Assembly: GCF_012641265.1 (NCBI RefSeq)
Contig: NZ_JABAHZ010000002.1
Coordinates: forward strand, 372,001 to 436,000
Source: Chitinophaga eiseniae
Lineage (GTDB): Bacteria; Bacteroidota; Bacteroidia; Chitinophagales; Chitinophagaceae
Reading direction: 5' to 3'
DNA: 64,000 nt
The position numbers and the translations under genes were made by a program. The notes under the pieces are model-generated. The model was not told the origin of the DNA. It saw only the letters and a program-made list of their open reading frames with translations, and made no database searches. Positions 53,287-62,282 of this stretch are shown one piece after another (the first letter of the stretch is position 1; every line of letters begins with the position of its first letter).

Positions 53287-53973
53287 CTACCAGTCTTCCC
53301 TGTCAAACAGGAAACCCAGGCTCACTCCCCAATAACGGTTTTTAAATTCATTGTTCGCTGATTTATCTATATCCACCATGCCATAGCCATAGGTGGCTTT
53401 CAACGTAAGAAAACAATTGAACTCCAGGCCGGCTGTGAAGTTCAGCCCTGCATCCCATCGCTGCAGGTTCATGTCAGTACCAAAAATGTTGGGAGATGCC
53501 TTAAAATCCAGCGAATGCGAGGAAGACTGCACCTCTTTACCATTGGTATAAACGGATAGATCATACTTGCCGCTCAGACAGTAGGCGGCATAAGGCCCGG
53601 CACCAATCGTAAACTTGCCAATACCTATCGGCACTTTATATACCATGTTCACTGGCAACTCGAGATATCTCAATTTCATCCGGGAAGTGCCTGAAGTAAA
53701 TACTTCCGCCGGATGCGATATGGTGTAATCCCATCGGGCGCCCTTCACAATATAATCGAGGCCCGGTGTCAGGTACCCATTCTTAAAGAGGGGTACATTA
53801 AAATAAACTCCCGCATGCCAGCTGTTCATAGTTGTCGGTTTCCGTGAGATACTCGTGCCAGAAGACTCCAGCCCGCTATTGACGTATCCTCCATGGATCC
53901 CTAAACTCACCTGCGCATGGGAATTCAGTACAATTACTACAATCGCAGTAGAAAACAGTGTAAAGAACTTCAT
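53287..53973 (-). CDS. Outer-membrane beta-barrel protein (PorT/OmpA-barrel type)
   Basis: A 228-residue exported protein (signal peptide ending NSHAQ) with alternating strands of an eight-stranded barrel: VSLGIHGGYVNSG, WHAGVYFNVPLF, YLELPVNMVYKVPIG, FTIGAGPYAAYCLSGKYD, and the final strand YWGVSLGFLFDR. Homologous to the protein encoded at 54154-54771, with which it shares the L-E-L-P-V-N and GPYxAY motifs. Typical of the Bacteroidota porin-family proteins called PorT or outer membrane beta-barrel; function unknown. Confidence 0.82.
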   Translation of the reverse strand: MKFFTLFSTAIVVIVLNSHAQVSLGIHGGYVNSGLESSGTSISRKPTTMNSWHAGVYFNVPLFKNGYLTPGLDYIVKGARWDYTISHPAEVFTSGTSRMKLRYLELPVNMVYKVPIGIGKFTIGAGPYAAYCLSGKYDLSVYTNGKEVQSSSHSLDFKASPNIFGTDMNLQRWDAGLNFTAGLEFNCFLTLKATYGYGMVDIDKSANNEFKNRYWGVSLGFLFDREDW

Positions 53974-54096
53974 CAGTGGTTCGGTAAATAATAAAATAAT
54001 AACGAAAATCTCGACGCTTATTTTGGGGAAATGTTGCTATAACTAAATCGGTTACTGGTTTATGGGCGCTAAAATAAACAAAGGTTTCGATATATA

Positions 54097-54127
54097 ATAA
54101 AAAACCACCCGGGAATCCCGGGTGGTT
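54097..54127 (-). terminator. Terminator of the 205-residue barrel-protein gene
   Basis: AACCACCCGGG / CCCGGGTGGTT, a perfect 11-bp stem with a three-base loop, then a T run on the minus strand. Confidence 0.9.
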
Positions 54128-54153
54128 AATAAAAAAATCATATAGCAACAGCG

Positions 54154-54771
54154 CTATTTTCCGCCGAATTTATACCCGATGGATACGCCAAAGGAGGTAT
54201 TTTTAAAGCTCGCATCATTAGCCGTGTTTTTCATGGCGTTTACCAGGCCCAAATCGGTATTCAGACCAAAGAATAAACCAGCCGGCAACTCATAACCAAC
54301 GTTAATGCCTACACCGGCATCAAAACGCTTCAATTGTAACAGGCCTGCCTCATCTTCAAACGCCTTCCGTTCTCCAACTACCGGAATATCTTTATACTTT
54401 CCGCCTATACCATAAGCAACATAAGGGCCTGCGGCCAATACCAGCCGGCCACTGCCTACTTCTGGCTTAAACATGAAATTAACAGGGAGCTCCAGGTAAG
54501 ATAAAGTAGTTTTCATATCGGAGTTCTTATCTTTCCCTCCTTTACCAGAATACAATAACCCGGTTCCAATATAAAATTCATCTGCCAGTGGAATATCTAC
54601 GGTAACACCCGCTCTGACACTGGTCAGTATTTTACTGGTTTCTTTACTGGAATTCGCAGATTTTGTGGTTACGCTCGAAAATTGCGGACCAGCAACAATC
54701 CCCCATTGCGCCTGCGCGAAAGTCATGCTTGCTATCAGCAAGGCTGCAACGGATAAAACTAATTTTTTCAT
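54154..54771 (-). CDS. Outer-membrane beta-barrel protein, paralogue of the neighbour
   Basis: A 205-residue exported barrel protein (signal peptide ending TFAQA). Strands QWGIVAGPQFSSV, RAGVTVDIPLADEFYIGTGLLYSG, SYLELPVNFMFKPEVG, LVLAAGPYVAYGIGGKY and the terminal SFGVSIGYKFGG match the protein at 53287-53973. The two have separate terminators, so they are likely transcribed separately. Function unknown. Confidence 0.82.
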   Translation of the reverse strand: MKKLVLSVAALLIASMTFAQAQWGIVAGPQFSSVTTKSANSSKETSKILTSVRAGVTVDIPLADEFYIGTGLLYSGKGGKDKNSDMKTTLSYLELPVNFMFKPEVGSGRLVLAAGPYVAYGIGGKYKDIPVVGERKAFEDEAGLLQLKRFDAGVGINVGYELPAGLFFGLNTDLGLVNAMKNTANDASFKNTSFGVSIGYKFGGK

Positions 54772-54797
54772 ACAATTTTGTTTTTATAATGGTTAAA

Positions 54798-54826
54798 AGC
54801 GGTGCCCAACAGGCAAAAGCACCGCT
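54798..54826 (-). terminator. Possible terminator of the TlpA-like gene
   Basis: AGCGGTGC / GCACCGCT, a perfect 8-bp stem, followed by TTTT on the minus strand. It lies about 190 bp after the TlpA-like gene and 27 bp before the next start, so it could also be a leader structure of the barrel gene. Confidence 0.5.
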
Positions 54827-55017
54827 AACTTTTTGTTTGCCAGCTTTTTAATAGCAACCCTGTTTTTGCTTGCCTGGTGTTATTACCCTAATTGTTCTTT
54901 TGGGTACAGCACTTCCAGGCTTCACGCCCTTTAAGCCAAAGACTATGCCAAAGGAATGTTAAAACAAGATAACTTGCTGACAATCAGCATCCCATTATTC
55001 GGCAAATACCCGGTAGA

Positions 55018-56424
55018 TTAATGTTTTTGTGCCTCATTCCTGGCCGTATCCCGGTCCAGGAACTCCTGTAATTGCTCTACCCCTAATTTTTTTGCCACAA
55101 TTTTCTTTTTGTCGTCCAACAGGTAGATCATAGGCGTGCTGTACACGTCATAAAGACGGCGATAGTTAGTAGCTGCCTGTGGATCCGAGCCGTGTACCCA
55201 TCCACTGAGATGATGCTCGTTAATAAACTGCAGCCATTCTTCACGGGTTCCTTCTGTTTTCACACCTACCATGGTTACCCCTTTGCTCTTCCAGCTGGCC
55301 CGGTACGCTGAATCCAGCCGGGGAAGCTCTGTTTTACAATGTCCGCAGGTAGGATCCCAGAAAACCAATATGGTATATTTGGCAGGCGTTTTATATAGGG
55401 AAAGCATGTTGTTGGAAGAATCTTTAAACTCTAGCGGAGCAGCTTGCTTCCCAATCAGGTTGGGTGCTATGGTATAAGCCCGGTCAACAATTTTGTTGAG
55501 CTGCTCATTGCTCAGCCAGAAAGCCTCTCCCGGTACATAATATTTCTCTACCAGGTGCACAAAAACCGCGTCCATGCCCATGTAAGGAGAGCTTTCATAA
55601 TTATAGGTAAGCCACCACAAAACAAATTTAAAGGCTTCCTTGCTCTTGCGTGTGCGGGCAATCACTTCGTCGCAATCCACCATAATAGAATCGGGGTTAG
55701 CCACCACCAGCTGGGTAAAGTACTTTTTCAGTTTCCCTTCCAGGATGGGCGTCCTCACCAGGCGGTCGCTGGTAAGATCTACCTGGTCCCAGTAGTGGCT
55801 TTTGAAATAACGCCAGGCAAAGGACGAATCTGCTCCAACGGGCGGCTGCGGTACTTCCGGCTCCTTCATGGCCAGGAAAATAGTGCTGAGAATGGTGCCT
55901 GGATGTTGCGCAATAAAGTCGTTACGGAAATGCTCTATTTTCTTCCCCAGTTCTTTTTGCAAAGGCAGTACCTTTGCGGAATCGGCGGCACTTCTGGCGG
56001 TTTGTAACTGTGTTTGTATGCTCCTGCTCAGCGATTCCTGCTGAAAAAGGAATTTGTTATACCCCAGGAACAGGTCATTGTCCGGACTCCCTTTATAAAC
56101 TGTTTTGTTGACCAGGTCGGCAGTATCTATACTCACACTGAACACCTGCTGCCGGTCGATCAGCGTTTCAATATATTGTTGTTTACCTGGTAATACCAGG
56201 AGATAAATACCGGGTAACAGCTGCTCCTTTCCCTTCAACACCGCATCGCCGGTGGAACTTATATCAGCCGAATCTGCCAGGTAGGTAGTCCTGCCCATGT
56301 AGTGAGCCAGGAAAAACTTTCCGCTGGTGTAATTTTTCAGCTTAACGGTAATCTGGTATCCCTGCGCGGCGGCATACAATGGGCCTAAAAGAGCGGCTAT
56401 CAGTATAACAAATAATTTACGCAT
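55018..56424 (-). CDS. TlpA-like thiol:disulfide protein with DUF4369 and DUF5106 domains
   Basis: A 468-residue exported protein (signal peptide MRKLFVILIAALLGPLYAAAQG). N-terminal DUF4369-like beta domain (about 20-110: VKLKNYTSGKFFLAHYMGRTTYL), a helical middle (DUF5106-like, RKSKEAFKFVLWWLTYNYE), and a C-terminal thioredoxin fold with active site CGHC in FWDPTCGHCKTELPRLDSAY. Probably a periplasmic disulfide oxidoreductase. The ATG at 56424 is chosen because it begins the signal peptide. Monocistronic. Confidence 0.88.
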   Translation of the reverse strand: MRKLFVILIAALLGPLYAAAQGYQITVKLKNYTSGKFFLAHYMGRTTYLADSADISSTGDAVLKGKEQLLPGIYLLVLPGKQQYIETLIDRQQVFSVSIDTADLVNKTVYKGSPDNDLFLGYNKFLFQQESLSRSIQTQLQTARSAADSAKVLPLQKELGKKIEHFRNDFIAQHPGTILSTIFLAMKEPEVPQPPVGADSSFAWRYFKSHYWDQVDLTSDRLVRTPILEGKLKKYFTQLVVANPDSIMVDCDEVIARTRKSKEAFKFVLWWLTYNYESSPYMGMDAVFVHLVEKYYVPGEAFWLSNEQLNKIVDRAYTIAPNLIGKQAAPLEFKDSSNNMLSLYKTPAKYTILVFWDPTCGHCKTELPRLDSAYRASWKSKGVTMVGVKTEGTREEWLQFINEHHLSGWVHGSDPQAATNYRRLYDVYSTPMIYLLDDKKKIVAKKLGVEQLQEFLDRDTARNEAQKH

Positions 56425-56531
56425 AACATTTGATAACAATATGTAAATGTAAGCGGAAAAAAGCAAAAACAGAAAGCGGTGTGGTAAGCGGTAAATACAT
56501 GAATTCCTATGTTGGATTCAGCATTTCCAAT

Positions 56532-56539
56532 TACCTTTG
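56532..56539 (+). promoter_or_regulatory. -7 element before the rlmD GTG
   Basis: TACCTTTG with a TTG about 17 bp upstream. It ends five bases before the GTG at 56545, so the longer frame from ATG 56509 would start ahead of the promoter. Confidence 0.55.
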
Positions 56540-56544
56540 CAGCC

Positions 56545-57960
56545 GTGAGGAAAAAAAATGTTGTTTTAGAAAATGTACCCGTTACTGCCTATGCGGCAGA
56601 GGGTAAAGCCCTGGCCCGTCATGACGGGAAAGTAATTTTTATTGAAGGCGGCGTAGTGCCCGGTGACGTGGTGGATGTACGACTGAGTAAAAATAAAAAG
56701 GACTGGGCAGAAGGAAAAGCGGTGCACTTTCATAGCTATTCCGATAAAAGAGTGGCGCCATTTTGCCAGCATTTCGGTACTTGTGGCGGATGTAAGTGGC
56801 AAATGCTGCCCTATTCCCAACAGTTGACCTATAAGCAACAACAGGTAGCTGATCACCTTCAACGGATTGGCAAACTGGTATTACCTCCCATGGAGCCAAT
56901 TCTTGGCAGTGTTCATACCGAACATTACCGCAACAAGCTGGAGTTTACCTTCAGCAACAAGGCCTATCTTACCAATGAGGAAGTAAAAGCCCTCAATGGT
57001 GAAATACCTGTGAGGCCTGCACTGGGCTTCCATGTACCCAAACTTTTCGACAAAGTATTGAACATAGATACGTGTTACCTGATGCAGGAACCTGTTAATC
57101 TCATTCGCAATACTATCCGGGAATATGCGGTGACGCACGGACTTACATTTTACGATATCCGTGCTCAGCAGGGCTGGCTGCGCAACCTGGTTATCCGGCT
57201 GTGTACCACCGGGGAAATTATGGTGAACCTGGTCATTCACCATGAAGATAAAGAAAACAGGATCGCTTTACTGGATCACTTACTGAAAACAGTCCCGGCT
57301 ATCACCACGGCGCTGTATACCATTAACCCGAAAGGAAACGATTCCATTTTCGACCTGGAACCGAAAACCTATTTTGGCAAAGGATATGCAGAAGAGAAGC
57401 TCGAAGATTTTGTGTTTAAGATAGGGCCTAAATCTTTTTTCCAGACCAATACCTACCAGGGAGAAGTATTATACAAAGTTACCCGGGATTTTGCCGGGCT
57501 GACCGGGTCGGAAATCGTATACGATTTATATTGTGGTACCGGCAGCATTGGCATTTTTGTTTCCCGCAACGCCCGCAAAGTAGTGGGTATTGAGCTGATC
57601 AAGGAAGCGATAGATGATGCGCGGGAAAATGCCGCCCGGAATAATGTTACGAACGCCACTTTTTTTGCAGGCGATGTAGTGGATATTTGTGATGATGCAT
57701 TTTTTGCACATCACGGACAGCCAGATGTAGTCATTACAGATCCTCCACGGGCAGGAATGCACGAAAAACTGGTTAATAAGCTGCTTGAAATTGCGGCACC
57801 TAAAATTGTATATGTTAGCTGTAACCCCGCTACACAAGCCAGGGACCTGGCATTGCTGGATGCACTTTATACAGTGGAAAAGGTACAGCCGGTAGATATG
57901 TTCCCACATACACACCATATTGAAAATGTGGTGTTGTTGAAAAAAAGAGTAAATAACTAA
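56545..57960 (+). CDS. rlmD: 23S rRNA (uracil-C5)-methyltransferase, RlmD/TrmA family
   Basis: A 471-residue RNA methyltransferase. N-terminal TRAM domain (VTAYAAEGKALARHDGKVIFIEGGVVPGDVV), an iron-sulfur cluster site C-x5-C-x2-C in CQHFGTCGGC, the methyltransferase core (VYDLYCGTGSIGIFV, IGPKSFFQTN), DPPRAGMHEK and the catalytic Cys in YVSCNPATQARDL. It methylates a uridine in 23S rRNA (U1939 in E. coli); the exact site in this organism is inferred. GTG start chosen from the promoter position. Confidence 0.9.
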   Translation: MRKKNVVLENVPVTAYAAEGKALARHDGKVIFIEGGVVPGDVVDVRLSKNKKDWAEGKAVHFHSYSDKRVAPFCQHFGTCGGCKWQMLPYSQQLTYKQQQVADHLQRIGKLVLPPMEPILGSVHTEHYRNKLEFTFSNKAYLTNEEVKALNGEIPVRPALGFHVPKLFDKVLNIDTCYLMQEPVNLIRNTIREYAVTHGLTFYDIRAQQGWLRNLVIRLCTTGEIMVNLVIHHEDKENRIALLDHLLKTVPAITTALYTINPKGNDSIFDLEPKTYFGKGYAEEKLEDFVFKIGPKSFFQTNTYQGEVLYKVTRDFAGLTGSEIVYDLYCGTGSIGIFVSRNARKVVGIELIKEAIDDARENAARNNVTNATFFAGDVVDICDDAFFAHHGQPDVVITDPPRAGMHEKLVNKLLEIAAPKIVYVSCNPATQARDLALLDALYTVEKVQPVDMFPHTHHIENVVLLKKRVNN

Positions 57961-57966
57961 GCTACA

Positions 57967-58791
57967 ATGAACGAGTACAGGCCCGGAAAATTTCAATACC
58001 TGCCAATGGTGATCAAAAACCTGATGATCATCAATGGCCTGGTTTGGTTAGTGCAGATTACGCTGCTGAACAGATATGGTTATGATTTGAGTCGATTGTT
58101 TGCCCTGCATTACTGGGGCTCTGAACTATTCAGACCACATCAGTTCATCACCCACCTTTTCCTGCATGATCCGAAAAGCATTACGCATGTGCTCTTTAAT
58201 ATGTTTACGTTGTGGATGTTCGGGGCCACGCTGGAAAACCTCTGGGGACCTAAGCGGTTCCTGATTTTCTACATGGTATGCGGACTGGGCGCGGCTTTAT
58301 GCCATATGGGTGTTCTTACCTATGAAAATATGAACCTGACCCATTACGCCAATAATTTCCTCAACGACCCTTCTTTTAGCAATTTTGCCCTGCTGGATAG
58401 CAAATTTGACCTGGGTAATGGTACAGACAGTATGGAAAGTCTGAAAACCGCCCTGGCCAACCACGATCCCCAGGCCATTGATATTGCCCGTTTATATGTC
58501 AGGGATTATGTGCACATGTACCGTAGCGGCGCTACGCTGGGTGCTTCCGGAGCGGTATATGGCATCCTGTTCGCGTTCGGCTACCTGTTTCCCAATACGT
58601 ACATGTACATCTACTTCATGTTTCCGGTAAAAGCGAAATATATTGTAGGGTTTATGATACTGGCCGAATTATGGTCTGGTATCCAGAATTCCGCCGGCGA
58701 TAATGTGGCGCACTTTGCGCATCTCGGTGGCGCACTTTTTGCCTATCTCCTACTGCGGGGCTGGTCTAAAAGACGCTCAGATTTTTATTAA
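57967..58791 (+). CDS. Rhomboid intramembrane serine protease
   Basis: A 274-residue polytopic protein with both catalytic residues: Ser194 in GASGAVYG and His252 in HFAHLGGALFAY. Other rhomboid landmarks are QFITHLFLHDPKSITHVLFNMFTLWMFG and LENLWGPKRF. It carries an insert of about 60 polar residues between the early membrane helices. It cuts single-pass membrane proteins within the membrane. Directly after rlmD (6 bp) and 47 bp before a second rhomboid that has lost its catalytic His. Confidence 0.93.
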   Translation: MNEYRPGKFQYLPMVIKNLMIINGLVWLVQITLLNRYGYDLSRLFALHYWGSELFRPHQFITHLFLHDPKSITHVLFNMFTLWMFGATLENLWGPKRFLIFYMVCGLGAALCHMGVLTYENMNLTHYANNFLNDPSFSNFALLDSKFDLGNGTDSMESLKTALANHDPQAIDIARLYVRDYVHMYRSGATLGASGAVYGILFAFGYLFPNTYMYIYFMFPVKAKYIVGFMILAELWSGIQNSAGDNVAHFAHLGGALFAYLLLRGWSKRRSDFY

Positions 58792-58838
58792 TACAACTGT
58801 ATTAAAGCTGTAAATTTGTATTGAAAAATATTTGTACC

Positions 58839-59768
58839 ATGCATGCGTTGGAAAAGGAGAAATTACCCCGCCTCTCTTTAGGAGAAGGAAGAAATATGGT
58901 AACACAATTATTAGTGGCTAATCTTACCATCTTTATTTTTCTGCTTTTTACCCTGGTGATCTATAAGATGGAAGATGTGGGCGAACCCAGGTTTCACCAG
59001 GATATTATGACCTGGCTGAGGCTTCCCGGCAACCCGGCCAGATTATTGACACGCCCCTGGACACTGGTTACTTCGTTGTTTACACATATCAGTGTTTGGC
59101 AAGTATTTACCAATATGGTGTGGCTGTGGTGCTTCGGCACATTTATGCAACACCTGGCAGGCTACCAGCGGATATTGCCTTTATATCTCTTTGGAGGCAT
59201 TTGTGGCAACCTCTTTTATGTGGCAGCCATGCAGCTCATTCCCCCTTTTCACGTAGTGGCAGGCAATGAATACTTCCTGGGCGCTTCCGGAAGCATTATG
59301 GCCATCGCTATTGGCGTTACCACTATTGCACCCCGTTATCGGATATTCCCGTTGCTGGGAGGCGGCATTTCCCTGTGGATAGTAACGCTGCTCTTTATTA
59401 CACTTTCTGTCAGCAGCTTATTAATGACGTCTTCCTATGGTTATACTTACCTTCCTGTATTGGCAGGAGGAGGATTTGCCGGCTGGTTATATATGTGGCA
59501 GTGGAAAAAAGGAAGCGACTGGGGCGCCGGTTTCAACAGGCTCACCTTTAAGCTCGCCCACGTATTCCATCCTGCTTCCCAACAGGTAACCCCGGACGAT
59601 CTCAAAAAAAAGACCACGGTAACTGAAGCCGAACAACCCTTCAGGCGCATTGGTAAAGTACCCGAACAAAAGCTGAATGAAATTCTTGATAAAATAAACG
59701 AAAACGGACTGGCTTCCTTATCTCCAGAAGAAAGAGAAACCCTGCTGAGAGCCAGCCGCACAGAGTAG
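58839..59768 (+). CDS. Rhomboid-like protein lacking the catalytic His (pseudo-rhomboid)
   Basis: A 309-residue polytopic protein of the rhomboid family: LVTSLFTHISVWQVFTNMVWLWCFG and Ser150 in GASGSIMAIA are present, but the last-helix motif that should read A-H-x-G-G is P-V-L-A-G-G, so the catalytic His is replaced by Val207. A cytosolic tail of about 85 residues follows (EQPFRRIGKVPEQKLNEILDKINENG). The ATG at 58839 is used, since the open frame above begins with TTG. A strong terminator follows. By analogy with iRhoms it may bind clients without cutting them (inference). Confidence 0.85.
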   Translation: MHALEKEKLPRLSLGEGRNMVTQLLVANLTIFIFLLFTLVIYKMEDVGEPRFHQDIMTWLRLPGNPARLLTRPWTLVTSLFTHISVWQVFTNMVWLWCFGTFMQHLAGYQRILPLYLFGGICGNLFYVAAMQLIPPFHVVAGNEYFLGASGSIMAIAIGVTTIAPRYRIFPLLGGGISLWIVTLLFITLSVSSLLMTSSYGYTYLPVLAGGGFAGWLYMWQWKKGSDWGAGFNRLTFKLAHVFHPASQQVTPDDLKKKTTVTEAEQPFRRIGKVPEQKLNEILDKINENGLASLSPEERETLLRASRTE

Positions 59769-59789
59769 TTAAGAGCTATAAATTTTTTT

Positions 59790-59822
59790 AAAGGAGATAC
59801 ACCATTTGTGTCTCCTTTTTTA
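59790..59822 (+). terminator. Terminator of the rlmD/rhomboid operon
   Basis: AAAGGAGATACA / TGTGTCTCCTTT stem (one G-T pair) with a short loop and a run of T. Confidence 0.85.
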
Positions 59823-59864
59823 TGTCGTATTTTAGCCAATATCACCATAATTGCTTGTTCCCCT

Positions 59865-60953
59865 ATGCTGATCATCATATTTAAACGCTGTTTACAGTGG
59901 CTGAACATGTTACTGATAACAGCCCTGTTACTGAGTACCTGGCTTCCTTACCTCAACCCCGGTCAATGCTGGATAATTGGTTTTGCAGGCCTGTTCTTCC
60001 CTTTTCTTTTCCTCTCTTGTATACTTTTTATTCCCCTATGCTGGTGGTATAAAAACAAAAAATACCTGTTGGCAAATATGGTCGCTGTATTGTGTGGGAT
60101 ACCGGCCGCACTGGATACCTGGGGCCTGCATGTGTTCCATCGGGCGGTAAGACCCGGCAGTGGCCAGTTTACGCTGATGACGTATAACAGCAGCAGTATG
60201 GGGCTCCACGCTTACCAAACCGATACGGCCCGGACCCGGGCTATTTACGACGTATTGGAAAAGGCAAGTCCGGATATGCTGTGTATACAGGAGTTTTATA
60301 CAAACGACGAGCGGGAAAAGGGACAGCACCTGGAAGATATCGGTTTGAGAGGTCGTTATTCCCATCACTTCTTTACACAGGATAAGATACACTGGAATAC
60401 CTGGCGATACGGCATTGTATTGTTTTCCCGTTACCCGATTATAGCGGCTACTGCTATCCCCTGTGGAGAAAGCAAAGCGGGCAGCGGCAGCACTTTTCTA
60501 CAGGCCGATGTGGCCATAGCGGGTGACACTATCCGGGTGTTTTCGGTGCAGCTAACTTCGTATATGTTCAACAGTGAGGATTATCAGCAGATGAAGGCCC
60601 TGCCGGGAAAAGGCCTGTTGTATAAAATGCGGCATGCGGTTGAAAAAAGAGCCGCCCAGGCCGTTCAGTTAGCGGGGCTTGTGGCGGCCAGCCCATATCC
60701 CACCATCGTTTGCGGCGATTTCAACGATACGCCGGCATCATTTACCTATAAAACGGTTAGCCGGCATTTACAGGATGCGTTCCTGGCAACAGGCAGTGGC
60801 TGGGGGCGTACCCTTTCCTACCTGTCGCCTTCCCTGCGAATAGATTACATTTTACCGCAGCCTTCCTTTCAAATCCACGGTGGACAAGTTTTCCCGGTAA
60901 CGCCATCGGAGCATTTCCCGGTTATGGCCTGTCTGTCGTTGAAAAAACACTAA
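59865..60953 (+). CDS. Membrane-anchored EEP-family hydrolase, first of a tandem pair
   Basis: A 362-residue protein: three hydrophobic helices in the first 95 residues (MLLITALLLSTWL, WIIGFAGLFFPFLFLSC, YLLANMVAVLCGIPAALD), then an endonuclease/exonuclease/phosphatase domain with LMTYNSSSMG, MLCIQEFY, VCGDFNDTPASFTY, RIDYILPQ and SEHFPV. The catalytic Asn, Glu, Asp, Asn and His positions are conserved, so it may be an active phosphodiesterase or phosphatase acting near the membrane, possibly on the periplasmic side. The ATG at 59865 is used because the upstream ATG overlaps the previous terminator. Confidence 0.85.
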   Translation: MLIIIFKRCLQWLNMLLITALLLSTWLPYLNPGQCWIIGFAGLFFPFLFLSCILFIPLCWWYKNKKYLLANMVAVLCGIPAALDTWGLHVFHRAVRPGSGQFTLMTYNSSSMGLHAYQTDTARTRAIYDVLEKASPDMLCIQEFYTNDEREKGQHLEDIGLRGRYSHHFFTQDKIHWNTWRYGIVLFSRYPIIAATAIPCGESKAGSGSTFLQADVAIAGDTIRVFSVQLTSYMFNSEDYQQMKALPGKGLLYKMRHAVEKRAAQAVQLAGLVAASPYPTIVCGDFNDTPASFTYKTVSRHLQDAFLATGSGWGRTLSYLSPSLRIDYILPQPSFQIHGGQVFPVTPSEHFPVMACLSLKKH

Positions 60954-60981
60954 CTTTAGTACTTCAACAAAGTATGACGCG

Positions 60982-62124
60982 GTGCGATTTTTAAGACTAT
61001 TTACGAAAGGATTTTTTCTGACTATCAACTTCGCCGTAGTATTACTTTTCCTGGGTGCTTGTTTGGCGCCTTATATTTCACCGGCATGGTTCTGGCCCAT
61101 CAGCTTTTTAACGCTGGCGTTCCCATTCCTGCTGGCATTGCTGGTAATATTCCTTTTAGGATGGCTATTTTTTAATTATCGCTATGCCTTATTATCACTG
61201 ATCGCCCTATTGCTGGGGTGGAAATCTATCAGCGCTTTTGTGGCTTTTCACATGCCTTCGGGCAATAAGCCCGTTGCCGACAGCAGCAGCCTCACCGTGA
61301 TGAGCTATAATGTAAGCCAGTTTGGCCTATACCGTGAAAAGGACAGTAAATACAACCGGCAGGCAATGTTTGCCATGATCAAAAAACAGGAGCTGGATAT
61401 TGCCTGCTTCCAGGATTTTTATACTTCCGAGAGAAAAAATGATTTCAACAACCGGGAAGATATTTCCCGGGAGATGGCATTACCATATCGCTATTTTTCC
61501 AGCGATTTTAACCGGAATGGCATGCAACACTGGGGATCTATTATTTATTCCCGTTTCCCGATCATCGCTTCCGATAAGGTGAAAATGAGTATGGGCCCCC
61601 GCAGCGAAAGCCTGATATATGCCGATATCGTAAAAGGAGCCGATACTATCCGCGTTATTAACATGCACCTGGAATCTTATCGCTTCAATGAACGGGATTA
61701 TTCCGATATCAGGAAAATCAAGAACCAGGAAGATACCGGGCTGAAAGCCACTAAAAATATCATCCAGAAAATGAGAGAGGCGTATATCCGCCGCAGTCAA
61801 CAGGCCGATATTGTAGGCGGCTTTATTCGCCAGAGCCCTTATCCGGTTATTGTTTGTGGCGATTTCAATGATACCCCGGCCTCGTACACCTATTTTACCA
61901 TTAAAGGAGACCTGCAGGATGCTTTTCTGCAAAAAGGTTTGGGAATAGGGCGTACTTTTACAGGGCTGGCACCTACATTGCGTATTGATTATGTTTTTGT
62001 GAGCAACTATTTTAAAGTGAATAGCTTCCGGAAAATCACGTCAGACCTGTCTGACCATTATCCTGTAATTGCCAATATGAGCTTAATAGGCAGCGGTAAA
62101 ACGGAAGTCCAGGTAAATAAATAA
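60982..62124 (+). CDS. Membrane-anchored EEP-family hydrolase, second of the pair
   Basis: A 380-residue paralogue of the previous gene, with the same three N-terminal membrane helices and EEP motifs (VMSYNVSQFG, IACFQDFY, VCGDFNDTPASYTY, RIDYVFV, SDHYPV). Note QDFY where the neighbour has QEFY: the metal-binding Glu is Asp here. The start codon is GTG at 60982; the only near ATG is out of frame. The gap to the first copy is 28 bp, so they are cotranscribed. Substrate unknown. Confidence 0.85.
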   Translation: MRFLRLFTKGFFLTINFAVVLLFLGACLAPYISPAWFWPISFLTLAFPFLLALLVIFLLGWLFFNYRYALLSLIALLLGWKSISAFVAFHMPSGNKPVADSSSLTVMSYNVSQFGLYREKDSKYNRQAMFAMIKKQELDIACFQDFYTSERKNDFNNREDISREMALPYRYFSSDFNRNGMQHWGSIIYSRFPIIASDKVKMSMGPRSESLIYADIVKGADTIRVINMHLESYRFNERDYSDIRKIKNQEDTGLKATKNIIQKMREAYIRRSQQADIVGGFIRQSPYPVIVCGDFNDTPASYTYFTIKGDLQDAFLQKGLGIGRTFTGLAPTLRIDYVFVSNYFKVNSFRKITSDLSDHYPVIANMSLIGSGKTEVQVNK

Positions 62125-62208
62125 TCGAACACATTATGAAAATGAATTATATTTTTATGGCTAACCGATGTTGTTGCCCGAGTTTTATTATACCCGGAAA
62201 ACAATTTT

Positions 62209-62216
62209 TATCTTTG
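62209..62216 (+). promoter_or_regulatory. -7 element of cysS
   Basis: TATCTTTG matches TAnnTTTG, 66 bp before the cysS start codon, in the 158-bp gap after the EEP pair. Confidence 0.5.
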
Positions 62217-62282
62217 CCATCCATCAATAAAAAATAAGATGTCAGCCTGTTTAAGCCCGTTGACATCTGTCATTTACAGCAT

